Positions 35,228 through 43,049 of a stretch of 46,528 nucleotides of DNA are shown here, piece by piece. The number at the start of each line of letters is the position of its first letter. Position 1 is the stretch's first letter. The DNA is from a virus: IMG/VR virus record IMGVR_UViG_3300033148_008098, positions 1 to 46,528 of that record; one strand, written 5' to 3'. The translations under genes were made by a program, and so were the position numbers. The notes below the pieces were generated by a model. It searched no databases and was not told the origin of the DNA. It saw only the letters and a list, made by a program, of their open reading frames with translations.

Positions 35228-36115
35228 GTGCCTCTTGAACGCATGAGGGTCCGAAACTTCCAGAGACATGAGGACTTCCGCGTCGTGTTCGATGAGCGGG
35301 TCACCACCTTTGTCGGTACGAGTGATGCGGGCAAGTCGTCAATCCTTCGGGCTTTGAAGTGGACGATGACGAACCGGCCGTCCGGTTCCGCTTTCGTTCG
35401 GCATGATACAAAGGAAGCATCGGCAGTGCTTTGGTTGGATGGACATCGGCTTTCTCGCCGGAAGGGAAAGGGTGTGAACAAGCTCGTGCTGGACGGCATG
35501 GAGTTGGAGGCGTTCGGCACCGAACTTCCTGAGCCAGTCCGGCTATTGTGCAATGTGGATAGAGCGAACTTTCAAGGTCAGCATGATCCACCATTTTGGC
35601 TTTCGCTCACTGCGGGGCAAGCGAGCAAAGAACTCAATGCTGTGGTGAACTTGGACGAGATCGACCGTACGCTAGCTGCGGTGCTGCGAGTGGAGAAGAG
35701 AGCGAAGACTGAAGTAGAGCTGTGCGAGAAGCGGGAGAAAGAGGCCGAGCGGGACTGTGAGATGCTGCGGTGGGTGACGGAGATGGAGGTGGAGTGGCAA
35801 AAGTTGGAGAAAGAGCAGAAGAGGTTCGATTGTGCAGAGGGGAAGTTGGAGCGGTGCAAGGAATTGCTTGGAGAGGTGAAGCGATTTCGCCGGCATGTTG
35901 AGATGGAGGTGCCAAATACAGAGGAGTTGGACGTCTTGATAGTGGAGTTGGAGGAGGTGGAAGATGAGTTGAGGAAGGCAGAGAACATGATGGAAGAGAT
36001 CAGCCGTTTAGATTGTGGTGAGGAGATTGAAGCTGAAATCGACGATTTGCGGGCACAGCTCTCGGTCGAGACGGGTGGAGTCTGTCCGTTGTGTGGAGGA
36101 GTGTTGGAATGTTAG
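35228..36115 (+). CDS. SbcC/Rad50-like ATPase, N-terminal half ending in a zinc hook
   Basis: Product of 295 residues with a GTG start. Walker A is GTSDAGKS (30-37) and a Q-loop-like NFQGQHDPP follows. From residue about 155 a coiled coil runs to the end, where CPLC (286-289) followed by GGVLEC is the zinc-hook motif. In Rad50/SbcC the hook lies in the middle of one chain; here the protein stops there. The second half, with signature and Walker B, is encoded at 37581. The gene overlaps the SbcD-like nuclease, its expected partner. Confidence 0.85.
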   Translation: MPLERMRVRNFQRHEDFRVVFDERVTTFVGTSDAGKSSILRALKWTMTNRPSGSAFVRHDTKEASAVLWLDGHRLSRRKGKGVNKLVLDGMELEAFGTELPEPVRLLCNVDRANFQGQHDPPFWLSLTAGQASKELNAVVNLDEIDRTLAAVLRVEKRAKTEVELCEKREKEAERDCEMLRWVTEMEVEWQKLEKEQKRFDCAEGKLERCKELLGEVKRFRRHVEMEVPNTEELDVLIVELEEVEDELRKAENMMEEISRLDCGEEIEAEIDDLRAQLSVETGGVCPLCGGVLEC

Positions 36116-37113
36116 AGAAGATTGCGATTCTGTGCTCGGATCTGCATCTTTCACACGTTCCGCCGATGGCTCGGAGTGGGGAACCAGACTGGTACGAGGC
36201 GATGGCACGACCGTTGCGAGAGGTGAGCCAGTTGGCCGAAGACGGGGATTTGCCGGTGCTGTGCGGCGGAGACGTTTTCGATCGATGGAGCAGCCCGCCG
36301 GAGTTGGTCAACTTTGCCATGAAACATCTGCCGTGTCGCTTCTGGTCGATCGCCGGGCAGCACGACCTGCCGTACCACAGTTGGGAGAACAGAAGAAAGT
36401 CGTCCTTCTGGACGTTGGTCTTGTCTCAGACGATTCGCGAGTTGTGGGACGGTGGTTGTGGCTTGGGAGTTCCGGTGAAGAGTCAGATTCGTGCCTGGGG
36501 ATTTAACTGGGGCGAGGAGTTGTTGAACGGCGAGCCCGAAGATTGTGCCTCTGTTGTGAAGGTGCTTGTCGCTCATCAATACGTTTGGCTTCCTGGGTAT
36601 GGGCATCCTGGGGTGTCTTCCGAACGGAACGAGCTTCTGCATTTTCTTGAGCGATTGCGGGGGTACGACGTAGCTTTGTTTGGTGACAACCACAAGGGAT
36701 TTTTGAGGTCGCTCCGTAGGCTCAAGGTTGAAGTTTCCAACGCCGAAACGATGGTGCGGAAATGTGTAGATGAGGCGGAATATATCGAAGTCTTCAACGC
36801 TGGAACGATGATGCGGAGGTGTGTGGACGAGGTGAACTACCGGCCGATGGTGGGGGTTCTGTTCGAAGACGGCTCTGTGGAACCGCATCATTTGGACACG
36901 TCGCAAGATGTGTTCGATTCGTCTGACGAGATGCGAGAGGCCGAGCAGGTGGTTCTGAATCTCGATTCGTTTTTGAATGAGTTGCAGGGGTTGGGTGGGA
37001 CAGGATTGGATTTTCGCCGGGCGGTGGAGATCGCCATGAATCGCGAGCAAGTGAGCCTAGCGGTGCGAAAGATTATTCTAAACGCGATGGAGAAAGATAG
37101 CAGTGGAAGTTGA
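36109..37113 (+). CDS. SbcD/Mre11-like nuclease
   Basis: Product of 334 residues, ATG 36109 overlapping the SbcC-like N-half stop. Metallophosphoesterase motifs: SDLHLSH (Asp11, His13), GGDVFDRW, GQHDLP in place of GNHD, and later VAHQYV and FGDNHKG. Residues about 205-260 hold a repeated segment (ETMVRKCVDEAEYIEVFNAG and TMMRRCVDE). The C-terminus is acidic and helical. It should process DNA ends together with the split ATPase. Confidence 0.85.
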   Translation: MLEKIAILCSDLHLSHVPPMARSGEPDWYEAMARPLREVSQLAEDGDLPVLCGGDVFDRWSSPPELVNFAMKHLPCRFWSIAGQHDLPYHSWENRRKSSFWTLVLSQTIRELWDGGCGLGVPVKSQIRAWGFNWGEELLNGEPEDCASVVKVLVAHQYVWLPGYGHPGVSSERNELLHFLERLRGYDVALFGDNHKGFLRSLRRLKVEVSNAETMVRKCVDEAEYIEVFNAGTMMRRCVDEVNYRPMVGVLFEDGSVEPHHLDTSQDVFDSSDEMREAEQVVLNLDSFLNELQGLGGTGLDFRRAVEIAMNREQVSLAVRKIILNAMEKDSSGS

Positions 37114-37354
37114 GGAGTATGTTCGTCTGAAGTCCAGGATAGATGCCCTTCGACAGCGAAAGGCTCGAGCCGAGGGAGCGTTGGAGCAAGCTGAGAAGAG
37201 GTTGGAAGAAGAGTTGGGAGTACCTGCATCGGAAGCCGGAAGTCGGATCGTTGCTCTAGAGGAAAAGGTGAAGCGGTTGCGTCGGCAGATCGAGCGAAGA
37301 TTGGAAGCGTTTGCGGAGAAGTGGGGCGAGAAGTTGGAGAGAGAAGTGAGATGA
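37103..37354 (+). CDS. Coiled-coil protein inside the SbcCD locus
   Basis: Product of 83 residues with a GTG start overlapping the SbcD stop. It is a nearly pure coiled coil (RIDALRQRKARAEGALEQAE, then VALEEKVKRLRRQIER). Given its place between the two SbcC halves, it could be a detached piece of the missing coiled-coil arm, a spacer that pairs with the arms, or an unrelated helical protein. Confidence 0.6.
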   Translation: MEVEEYVRLKSRIDALRQRKARAEGALEQAEKRLEEELGVPASEAGSRIVALEEKVKRLRRQIERRLEAFAEKWGEKLEREVR

Positions 37355-37384
37355 AAATGATTTTGTGGAGAGGAGAGTAGTAAG

Positions 37385-37663
37385 ATGGATTTCAAAGAGG
37401 AGTTGGTTGTTGTGCTGAACCGTCATTCTGCCGAGAATAGTAGTGATACGCCGGATTTCGTCTTGGCAGAGTACATGCTTCTGTGCTTGGAAGCGTTTGA
37501 CAAGGCAGTGCGGCGACGCGAAGCATGGTACGGAAGGGAAGTAGGGGATTGGATGAAGGAAAAGGTGGAGGAGAAGAAGAGTGAGGGATTGGAAGAGGTT
37601 GGTCGATCGAGCGGTAGCCTCCGAGGTTCGAGCCCGTCAGCGTCTAACGGAGACGAAGAATGA
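37385..37663 (+). CDS. Conserved phage-type small protein
   Basis: Product of 92 residues, ATG 37385 behind GGAGAGTAG. DTPDFVLAEYMLLCLEAFD and RRREAWYGREV form a pattern I know from many small phage proteins in replication loci. The tail is a linker with Glu and Ser. It overlaps the start of the SbcC-like C-half by 83 bases in another frame. Confidence 0.6.
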   Translation: MDFKEELVVVLNRHSAENSSDTPDFVLAEYMLLCLEAFDKAVRRREAWYGREVGDWMKEKVEEKKSEGLEEVGRSSGSLRGSSPSASNGDEE

Positions 37664-38141
37664 AGTGGTGGAAGCGAAGATGAGGGCCGGTGAAGCCGAG
37701 ACGGCTAGGAGATTGCTTCAAGGTGTGGCATCGGCCGTCCAGCAGAAGGCTCACGGACAGATAGCTTCGGTTGTGTCCCGTTGCTTAGAGGCAGTGTTCG
37801 ACGATCCCTACGAGTTCAGAGTAGAATTTTTGGAGAAGCGGGGCAAGACAGAGGCAAACATGCTATTTGTGAGAAGTGGCAATCCGGTGGACCCGATGTC
37901 AGCCTCCGGTGGCGGAGTGGTGGATGTGGCAGCATTTGCAGCTCGGTTGGCATGTCTGATGCTGTCTCGTCCGGCGAGAAGAAGGTTGCTAGTGCTGGAC
38001 GAGCCGTTTCGTTTTGTCAGCCGTGATTTGCGTCCGAGGGTGCGGGAGTTGGTTGAAGTATTGGCTGGCGAGATGCAGATGCAATTCGTGTTGGTCACAC
38101 ACGATCCGCAGTTGGCCGTCGGAAGGGTGGTGGGAGTATAG
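37581..38141 (+). CDS. SbcC/Rad50-like ATPase, C-terminal half
   Basis: Product of 186 residues; GTG 37581 is preceded by GGAGGAG inside the previous gene (overlap 83 bases). Residues 1-60 are a coiled coil. The ABC signature is SASGGG (107-112), Walker B is LLVLDE (136-141), and a D-loop and H-loop (LVTHD, His174) follow. These are exactly the elements missing from the N-half at 35228. The two proteins would dimerise into a composite nucleotide site. Confidence 0.85.
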   Translation: MRDWKRLVDRAVASEVRARQRLTETKNEVVEAKMRAGEAETARRLLQGVASAVQQKAHGQIASVVSRCLEAVFDDPYEFRVEFLEKRGKTEANMLFVRSGNPVDPMSASGGGVVDVAAFAARLACLMLSRPARRRLLVLDEPFRFVSRDLRPRVRELVEVLAGEMQMQFVLVTHDPQLAVGRVVGV

Positions 38142-38218
38142 ACAGATGTGGATTTAGTTTGGAGAAGAGTTGTGGGTGGAACGTACAGAGCAACAGTTTC
38201 TAGCTGAAGGAGAAGATC

Positions 38219-38593
38219 ATGATTGACGGCTGGACGATCTATTGGATTACACGGCTCGACGCTGTGGATGCTTGGCTTACTGGTACGCTGATAGTATTCG
38301 CGCTCATGACTGCTGTGGGTGCAATGATAAGTTTACTTTGGGTGATAGAGTACGAGAAATGGCCGCGGTTTGGCACGCGGGGCTTGTCTGTTGGCGTTGT
38401 CCTCTGTCTCTTGCTTAGCGTGGCGATCGTGTTTGTGCCGACTACTAAGGAGGCTGCCGCCATTGTGGTGATTCCCGCTGTTGCGAACAACGAGACGGTC
38501 CAGGGAGAGGTGAGCGAGTTGTATACGTTGGCGAAGGAGTGGTTAGAGAAGCAGATGACTGAGGAAGAGGAAGGAACCGGAGACAATGAGTGA
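38219..38593 (+). CDS. Membrane protein with acidic tail
   Basis: Product of 124 residues, ATG 38219 behind AAGGAGAAG. Two transmembrane segments (TGTLIVFALMTAVGAMISLLW and GVVLCLLLSVAIVFV) are followed by a TTKEAAAIVVIPAVANNE block of a kind common in small phage membrane proteins and a charged tail ending WLEKQMTEEEE. The same tail sequence occurs at the end of the gene at 38672, as part of a 41-bp duplication. It is likely an early membrane protein. Confidence 0.6.
   Translation: MIDGWTIYWITRLDAVDAWLTGTLIVFALMTAVGAMISLLWVIEYEKWPRFGTRGLSVGVVLCLLLSVAIVFVPTTKEAAAIVVIPAVANNETVQGEVSELYTLAKEWLEKQMTEEEEGTGDNE
38533..38573 (+). repeat. 41-bp direct repeat, left copy
   Basis: Bases 38533-38573 match 39367-39407 with one difference (38540 T against 39374 C); the core of 33 bases is exact. 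The left copy encodes the tail of the membrane protein. The right copy ends the A+T-rich gene at 38672. The pair brackets that gene, as expected after insertion by recombination or slippage. Confidence 0.9.
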
Positions 38594-38671
38594 ACCGCGA
38601 CCGAAGAGCGTAGCCGACGTAGCTGAGTGAACCGTGAAGGGTAAGCATAGCCGAAATGTTGGAATGTACCG
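38594..38671 (+). other. Short gap with two GAGTGAACCG copies
   Basis: The 78 bases between the membrane protein and the A+T-rich gene hold the word GAGTGAACCG twice, at about 38587 and 38625, 38 bases apart. No gene or terminator is seen. It may be debris from the insertion that brought the following gene. Confidence 0.4.
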
Positions 38672-39448
38672 ATGGATATAGTAAGTTTTAGCGGTGGTAA
38701 AGACTCAACTGCAATGCTGCTTCTTATGATAGAAAAGAGCATGCATATAGATCGGATTGTTTTTGTGGATACTACTAAAGAGTTTCCTCAAATGTATACT
38801 CATATAGAAAAGGTTAAGTCATTCATTAAACCTTATGAAATCGAAACGGTTAAAATTGACTATGACTATTGGTTTGCTGATCACATCAAGACAAGAGGTA
38901 AGAACAAAGGAAAAAAGGGGTACGGCTGGCCGGATTTTAGAAATAGGTGGTGCACGGCATTGAAGCGAGAAGCCTTTTTATCACAAGTTAATAGTAATAG
39001 TTACAACCCAAGAAAACGTGGATGTCAAGTTAGAAAACGTGGATGTATAGAGATAATTGAACATCACGGTATCGCCTATGATGAAAAGAACCGGTGCAAA
39101 AAGAACGAAGGTTGTATCATAAAATATCCTTTGGTAGACTGGAAGATAACGGGAAAACAAGCTCTTCAATATTGTTATTCCAAAGGTTTTGATTGGGGCG
39201 GTCTATATGAAAAAATGCATAGGGTCTCTTGTTGGTGTTGCCCTTTATCACGGATAAGCGAACTAAGAATTTTGCATAACGAATTTCCGGAGTTATGGGA
39301 TGAACTAATTCGAATGGATAAAAAATCATTTCGCAGGTTCCGAAGCGATTACTCTATTGAGCAGTTGAAGGAGCGGTTAGAGAAGCAGATGACTGAGGAA
39401 GAGGAAGAGGAGGAAGAAGGAAGTGGAGGCGTTCAGGTAGTGAGATAG
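38672..39448 (+). CDS. PAPS-reductase/PP-loop family protein, probably acquired
   Basis: Product of 258 residues, ATG 38672. The PP-loop is FSGGKDSTA (residues 5-13), followed by VDTTKEFPQMYTHIE and a Cys-rich lower part (WCTALKR, then VSCWCCPLS). This fits the phosphoadenosine phosphosulfate reductase superfamily, which in phages and DND-type systems can act in sulfur transfer. A short internal repeat lies around residue 113 (RKRGC twice). The gene is clearly A+T-richer than its neighbours and has other codon use, except for the final WLEKQM-like tail, which is shared with the membrane protein at 38219. Confidence 0.7.
   Translation: MDIVSFSGGKDSTAMLLLMIEKSMHIDRIVFVDTTKEFPQMYTHIEKVKSFIKPYEIETVKIDYDYWFADHIKTRGKNKGKKGYGWPDFRNRWCTALKREAFLSQVNSNSYNPRKRGCQVRKRGCIEIIEHHGIAYDEKNRCKKNEGCIIKYPLVDWKITGKQALQYCYSKGFDWGGLYEKMHRVSCWCCPLSRISELRILHNEFPELWDELIRMDKKSFRRFRSDYSIEQLKERLEKQMTEEEEEEEEGSGGVQVVR
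39367..39407 (+). repeat. 41-bp direct repeat, right copy
   Basis: Copy of 38533-38573 (one mismatch). It makes the final codons of the PP-loop gene read RLEKQMTEEEE, like the neighbouring membrane protein. From here on composition returns to that of the rest of the phage. Confidence 0.9.
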
Positions 39449-39467
39449 AACTGGAGGGCTGTAGGAA

Positions 39468-40181
39468 ATGTTGTTGATCAGACCGAGTTTCGAGATCTTG
39501 ACGCAGATCGATCGGGTGGCAATCTTGAAGCGGATCGAGCTAGCTGGAAGAACCTGTTACAAGTCGGAGGGTCGGATCACCGAAGATTCTGCCCCATCAT
39601 TTGTGAAAGGGATCATCGAAAGCGGCCATGAGTCGGTGATCGAGCACGCGTCCATTTCCGTCAAGTTCATCGTGGATCGCGGAGTATCACACGAGTTGGT
39701 GCGACACAGGATCGCCAGTTATTCGCAAGAAAGCACACGGTTTTGTGATTACATTGGTAGTCACATGGCCACGACGATCACTGGGTGCAGCACTTACGGC
39801 ATCATCTTTGGTGGTCACGTGTGCTTCGTGATTCCGTCATGGGTTAGAACAGAATTGCCGGAGAAGATGGAGGACGATGCATTTTCTCCTGATTGGGAGC
39901 CAAGCGTCGGTAAGTGGCTTTCTGCGATGCGGACGGCGGAGATTGCCTATCAGGACTTGCGGGGGATGAGATGGACACCTCAGCAAGCCCGCTCCGTCTT
40001 GCCCAACTCGCTAAAGACGGAGATCGTGACGACGATGAACTTGCGAGAATGGAGGCATGTGCTGCGATTGAGAACGAGCAAGAGGGCGCATCCACAGATG
40101 CGAGAGGTGATGATTCCGTTGTTGGAAGAGTTGAAGAAAGTCTTGCCAGAGGTGTTTCAAGACGTGGCTGTACCCCTATGA
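39468..40181 (+). CDS. thyX: ThyX, flavin-dependent thymidylate synthase
   Basis: Product of 237 residues, ATG 39468. The ThyX motif RHRIASYSQEST is at 79-90 (RHR-x7-S), with SGHESVIEHASISVKF before it and the LRLRTSKRAHPQMREVM substrate block near the end. It makes dTMP from dUMP with FAD and methylene-tetrahydrofolate. It fits with the UDG domain at 23040, which implies pressure against uracil in DNA. The stop overlaps the small terminase start. Confidence 0.95.
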   Translation: MLLIRPSFEILTQIDRVAILKRIELAGRTCYKSEGRITEDSAPSFVKGIIESGHESVIEHASISVKFIVDRGVSHELVRHRIASYSQESTRFCDYIGSHMATTITGCSTYGIIFGGHVCFVIPSWVRTELPEKMEDDAFSPDWEPSVGKWLSAMRTAEIAYQDLRGMRWTPQQARSVLPNSLKTEIVTTMNLREWRHVLRLRTSKRAHPQMREVMIPLLEELKKVLPEVFQDVAVPL

Positions 40182-40903
40182 TGGGGGATGGCCAAAACCG
40201 AAACATCAGAAAATCAAAGAAAAGGCAAAAAGTGGGTCGTTGCAATTACCTCTTGACGAAAGCGGAAGAGAAAGAGCTCCAGCAGAAGCTCCAGCGTGAA
40301 TATCTGGCCGGAGCGTGGCCGACATACCACGAAGCAGCTCTCAGGCATGGCGTGCCAGATTCGATCGTAAGTCGTCTGATGCGCAAGATCAAGTTGGGCA
40401 TACGGGAGACACTCGAGGAGCAGAGGGAGGAAGAAGTCAACCGTACGCTGTTGCAGATCGAAGGTACGATTGGAAAGGCTCTGGAAGCGTTTGAAATCAG
40501 CCGAAAAGCGAAATTTCGTTGCAAGCAGTGTAAGGGATTGGGAGAGAACGAGAATGGAGACGTGTGTGAGCTGTGCGATGGAGAGGGTTGGATTGAGGAG
40601 GTTCGTCCTGGAGATTCCAAGCATTTGTTGGTGGCGTTGAAGGCATTGGAACAGAAGGCAAAGATCTATGCAATGTACCCCGAGAGGAAAAGGACGACGA
40701 TCAGGCAGTACAATTTGATCCAGGGTGGGGAAGAGCAGAACCCGTTGGTGGGAGCTTCGACCGAGTTGTTGATTCGTGCCAGACGGTTGTTGTTGGAGTT
40801 GCAGGGAGGGGGTGGAGACGGGCAGGTCTTGGACGTCGAAGCTATAGAAGTGGTAGATGAGAAGAAAGAAGATCTTGGCAGGAGCACAGGAGAAGGAACA
40901 TGA
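40178..40903 (+). CDS. terS: Terminase small subunit-like protein with a DnaJ-like zinc motif
   Basis: Product of 241 residues, ATG 40178 overlapping thyX. Residues about 25-70 form a helix-turn-helix (LLTKAEEKELQQ, then WPTYHEAALRHGVPDSIVSRL), as in terminase small subunits. In the middle is CKQCKGLG ... CELCDGEG (Cys115, 118, 130, 133), two CxxCxGxG modules as in DnaJ. The C-terminus is helical and acidic. Place immediately before TerL supports packaging. The zinc module is unusual for TerS and suggests another binding function. Confidence 0.65.
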   Translation: MMGDGQNRNIRKSKKRQKVGRCNYLLTKAEEKELQQKLQREYLAGAWPTYHEAALRHGVPDSIVSRLMRKIKLGIRETLEEQREEEVNRTLLQIEGTIGKALEAFEISRKAKFRCKQCKGLGENENGDVCELCDGEGWIEEVRPGDSKHLLVALKALEQKAKIYAMYPERKRTTIRQYNLIQGGEEQNPLVGASTELLIRARRLLLELQGGGGDGQVLDVEAIEVVDEKKEDLGRSTGEGT

Positions 40904-40906
40904 TAA

Positions 40907-42547
40907 GTGAATGAAGACCCTCCTCTTTCTCTTCCTTTTTCCGAACAACAGCTTTCGGAAGCTATAGTAGATCGAGTCCGAGACGATTTCACCGTCTTCG
41001 TTCGGATTTTGGTCATTCCATCCGCTTCTGGACCGATGCTGCTCGAAGATGCGATGCAAGAGTACGAGCATCGGGGAGCGGAGCCGTTCCAACGAAGATT
41101 CTTCGAGGATGTGGCGTTGTCTCTCCACGCTGTGCGAATTGGAGGCATACCGCCTTGCCGTCGCTTTTGGCTGGAGAGGACGAAGAAAGCCTCGAAAGAC
41201 AGCGATCTGGCTGTCTGCATTCTCTGGCTGATGGCTTTTCCGAAGCGACCGATCTTCTGCCAGATTGTAGCTGCTGATAGGGATCAGGCAGGAATCATCA
41301 AGCGTCGGGTTGAAGATATTCTTTTCTACAATGAATGGTTGAAGGAGTTTGTTCGGGTTACGGTGAACAAGATTATGAGTACTGATGGGCTCGGAGTGAC
41401 GGTAATTGAAGCAACGGACAGATCTTCGGCTCATGGTGAGACTCCGGCTTTGCTGGTGTTGAATGAGTTGGTTCATGTGGCGAAGTGGGAGGTGATGGAG
41501 GCTCATTACAACAACGCTGCTGGCGTGCCTCGCGGAATAATGATCGTTTCGACCAATGCCGGATATAGAGGTACTAAGGCGGAGAAGTGGAAGCAGAATG
41601 CTTTGGATCAACCGGATCGTTGGCATATACACACTTGGCGGGAGAAGGCTCCGTGGCTAAGTGATGAAGACGTGGCGGACGCGAAGCGAATTAACCTGCC
41701 ATCTGAATTTGCTCGATTGTTTGGTGGACGGTGGCCGAGTGGGCAGGGAGATGTTCTTACTGAGGAAGCAATAAATGGCATATTTCGTGGAGATCTGGAC
41801 TGGATGAAGGGAGACGAGGAAGGCTGGGAGTTTGTAGCAGGGTTGGATCTCGGACGTACTCACGATCATTCCGGAGTGCTTGTGTTGGGAGTAAGCACGA
41901 AGGAAAGGCGAATTCGGGTGGCATATCTTCGCGATATAGAGCCTACGTTGTTGAACAGCGTGGGATTGAAGCAAGTGGATGTGGAGGAGGTGAAGCGAGA
42001 GATTGTTTTTGTGCATCAGCAGTTTTCTCCGCTATGGTTTGGCTACGATCCAGCAGAAGGAGCGTTTCACTTCGAGCAAGAATTGCGGACGCATGGCATC
42101 GGAATGGTGCAGGTGACGTTTTCTGGCAGTAGTTTGAGGGAGATGGCCGAAGCGTTCACGAAGTGCGTTCCCTGCCTGGAATCGCCGGAGAGTGAGGTTT
42201 TGCGTCGAGACTTTGGAAAGTTTTCTTGGAAACACACTCCACCGGACAAGGTGAGGATCGTCTCATTGCGAGATGAACATGGGCATGCTGATGTGGGAAC
42301 AGCCCTGCTCATCTGCCTGCCGAAGGCTGTGGAGCTGATTGGAGGGGGATTGGTGTCGGGAGATCTAGGTGAATTTTTCCACCCTTCCGGGGAGTTGAAG
42401 GAAGAGGATGTGGTAGCTGCTCGAAAGACAGATCCATTCTTGGATGAGTTGTTGGGTGGGCATGGAGAGATGGAAGAGGAAAGATTGCATCGAGAAGCTA
42501 GCAGAGAGAGGCTGAGCAGAGATTTTGACTTTCCGGATTTCTGGTGA
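40907..42547 (+). CDS. terL: Terminase large subunit
   Basis: Product of 546 residues with a GTG start. A weak Walker A is found at TKKASKD (92-98); Walker B is LLVLNE (182-187), Asn replacing Asp as in some phage terminases. The nuclease domain starts VAGLDLGRTHDHSGVLVLG and continues with the RNase H-like acidic positions. The protein ends in an acidic-basic tail (FDFPDFW). It cuts and pumps DNA into the prohead with the small subunit at 40178. Confidence 0.85.
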   Translation: MNEDPPLSLPFSEQQLSEAIVDRVRDDFTVFVRILVIPSASGPMLLEDAMQEYEHRGAEPFQRRFFEDVALSLHAVRIGGIPPCRRFWLERTKKASKDSDLAVCILWLMAFPKRPIFCQIVAADRDQAGIIKRRVEDILFYNEWLKEFVRVTVNKIMSTDGLGVTVIEATDRSSAHGETPALLVLNELVHVAKWEVMEAHYNNAAGVPRGIMIVSTNAGYRGTKAEKWKQNALDQPDRWHIHTWREKAPWLSDEDVADAKRINLPSEFARLFGGRWPSGQGDVLTEEAINGIFRGDLDWMKGDEEGWEFVAGLDLGRTHDHSGVLVLGVSTKERRIRVAYLRDIEPTLLNSVGLKQVDVEEVKREIVFVHQQFSPLWFGYDPAEGAFHFEQELRTHGIGMVQVTFSGSSLREMAEAFTKCVPCLESPESEVLRRDFGKFSWKHTPPDKVRIVSLRDEHGHADVGTALLICLPKAVELIGGGLVSGDLGEFFHPSGELKEEDVVAARKTDPFLDELLGGHGEMEEERLHREASRERLSRDFDFPDFW

Positions 42548-42607
42548 TGAAGGGTGAAAGAAGGGGACCGATGAGTCGATCTGGACGGTGTTGACGTTGG
42601 AAATTGA

Positions 42608-42637
42608 CTAGGTGGGCTTTTGGTTTTCCATTATAAT
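42608..42637 (+). promoter_or_regulatory. Promoter, copy 2 of a conserved phage promoter
   Basis: CTAGGT (42608-42613), an 18-base spacer and TATAAT (42632-42637), then GGGA. It aligns with 12244-12277 over 34 bases with most positions equal, including the TTT and TTCC stretches in the spacer. TTGACT overlaps at 42604-42609. AAGGAGG at 42641-42647 lies very close to the expected start of transcription, so the leader is extremely short. It should start the post-terminase unit. Confidence 0.7.
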
Positions 42638-42652
42638 GGGAAGGAGGTAGGG

Positions 42653-43006
42653 ATGGGGCGCACACGAAAGAGAAGCTCGACAGAGTGGATGATCAAGGCT
42701 TTGGCCAAGGCAGACAGGACGGATGTGTCCCTACCGCCGGAGTTTCTTTGTGGGCTGCGTGGTGCTTTGGAGGCAGGTTTGAGCTGTGAGGAGATTACCG
42801 CTTTGCTCGTGTTATTCACGGGAGTCTACGAGGCGGGAGAGAGGATGACGGGGTCGGAGCTGGTGGAGAGAGCGAAGCATCTGGCGGTCTCGATGAAAGG
42901 GGACATTTGCCTACGTGCTGACGAACGTGCACAGAGGCGGAAGAATAGGGAGGCTCTGCTAGCGAAGAGAAGACGGAAACGAGGAACAGTTGGGGGAGGT
43001 ATTTGA
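42653..43006 (+). CDS. Hypothetical basic protein
   Basis: Product of 117 residues, ATG 42653 six bases after AAGGAGG. It is helical: a basic start (MGRTRKRSSTEWMIKALAKA), a hydrophobic helix (ALEAGLSCEEITALLVLFTG) and a very basic C-terminus (RAQRRKNREALLAKRRRKR). It is the first gene of the unit behind the conserved promoter. It might bind nucleic acid; no family is recognised. Confidence 0.5.
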   Translation: MGRTRKRSSTEWMIKALAKADRTDVSLPPEFLCGLRGALEAGLSCEEITALLVLFTGVYEAGERMTGSELVERAKHLAVSMKGDICLRADERAQRRKNREALLAKRRRKRGTVGGGI

Positions 43007-43049
43007 CCTTTCGTTTTGTTGTATGAGACATGAGAAGGGAGGAAATGAG

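Noticed and set aside
38672-39448. Transposon or IS element carrying the PP-loop gene
   Set aside because: No transposase and no terminal inverted repeats; the flanking 41-bp repeat lies within coding tails, so recombination or duplication is a better explanation.
40171-40187. CCCC-TATGATG-GGGG as a third copy of the conserved promoter
   Set aside because: The -10-like word is present, but no CTAGGT is found 18 bases upstream and it coincides with the thyX stop and terminase start codons.
40214-41632. 472-codon minus-strand frame opposite the terminase genes
   Set aside because: Antisense of the terminase genes, which have recognisable motifs and ribosome sites; no minus-strand gene is supported anywhere in the window.
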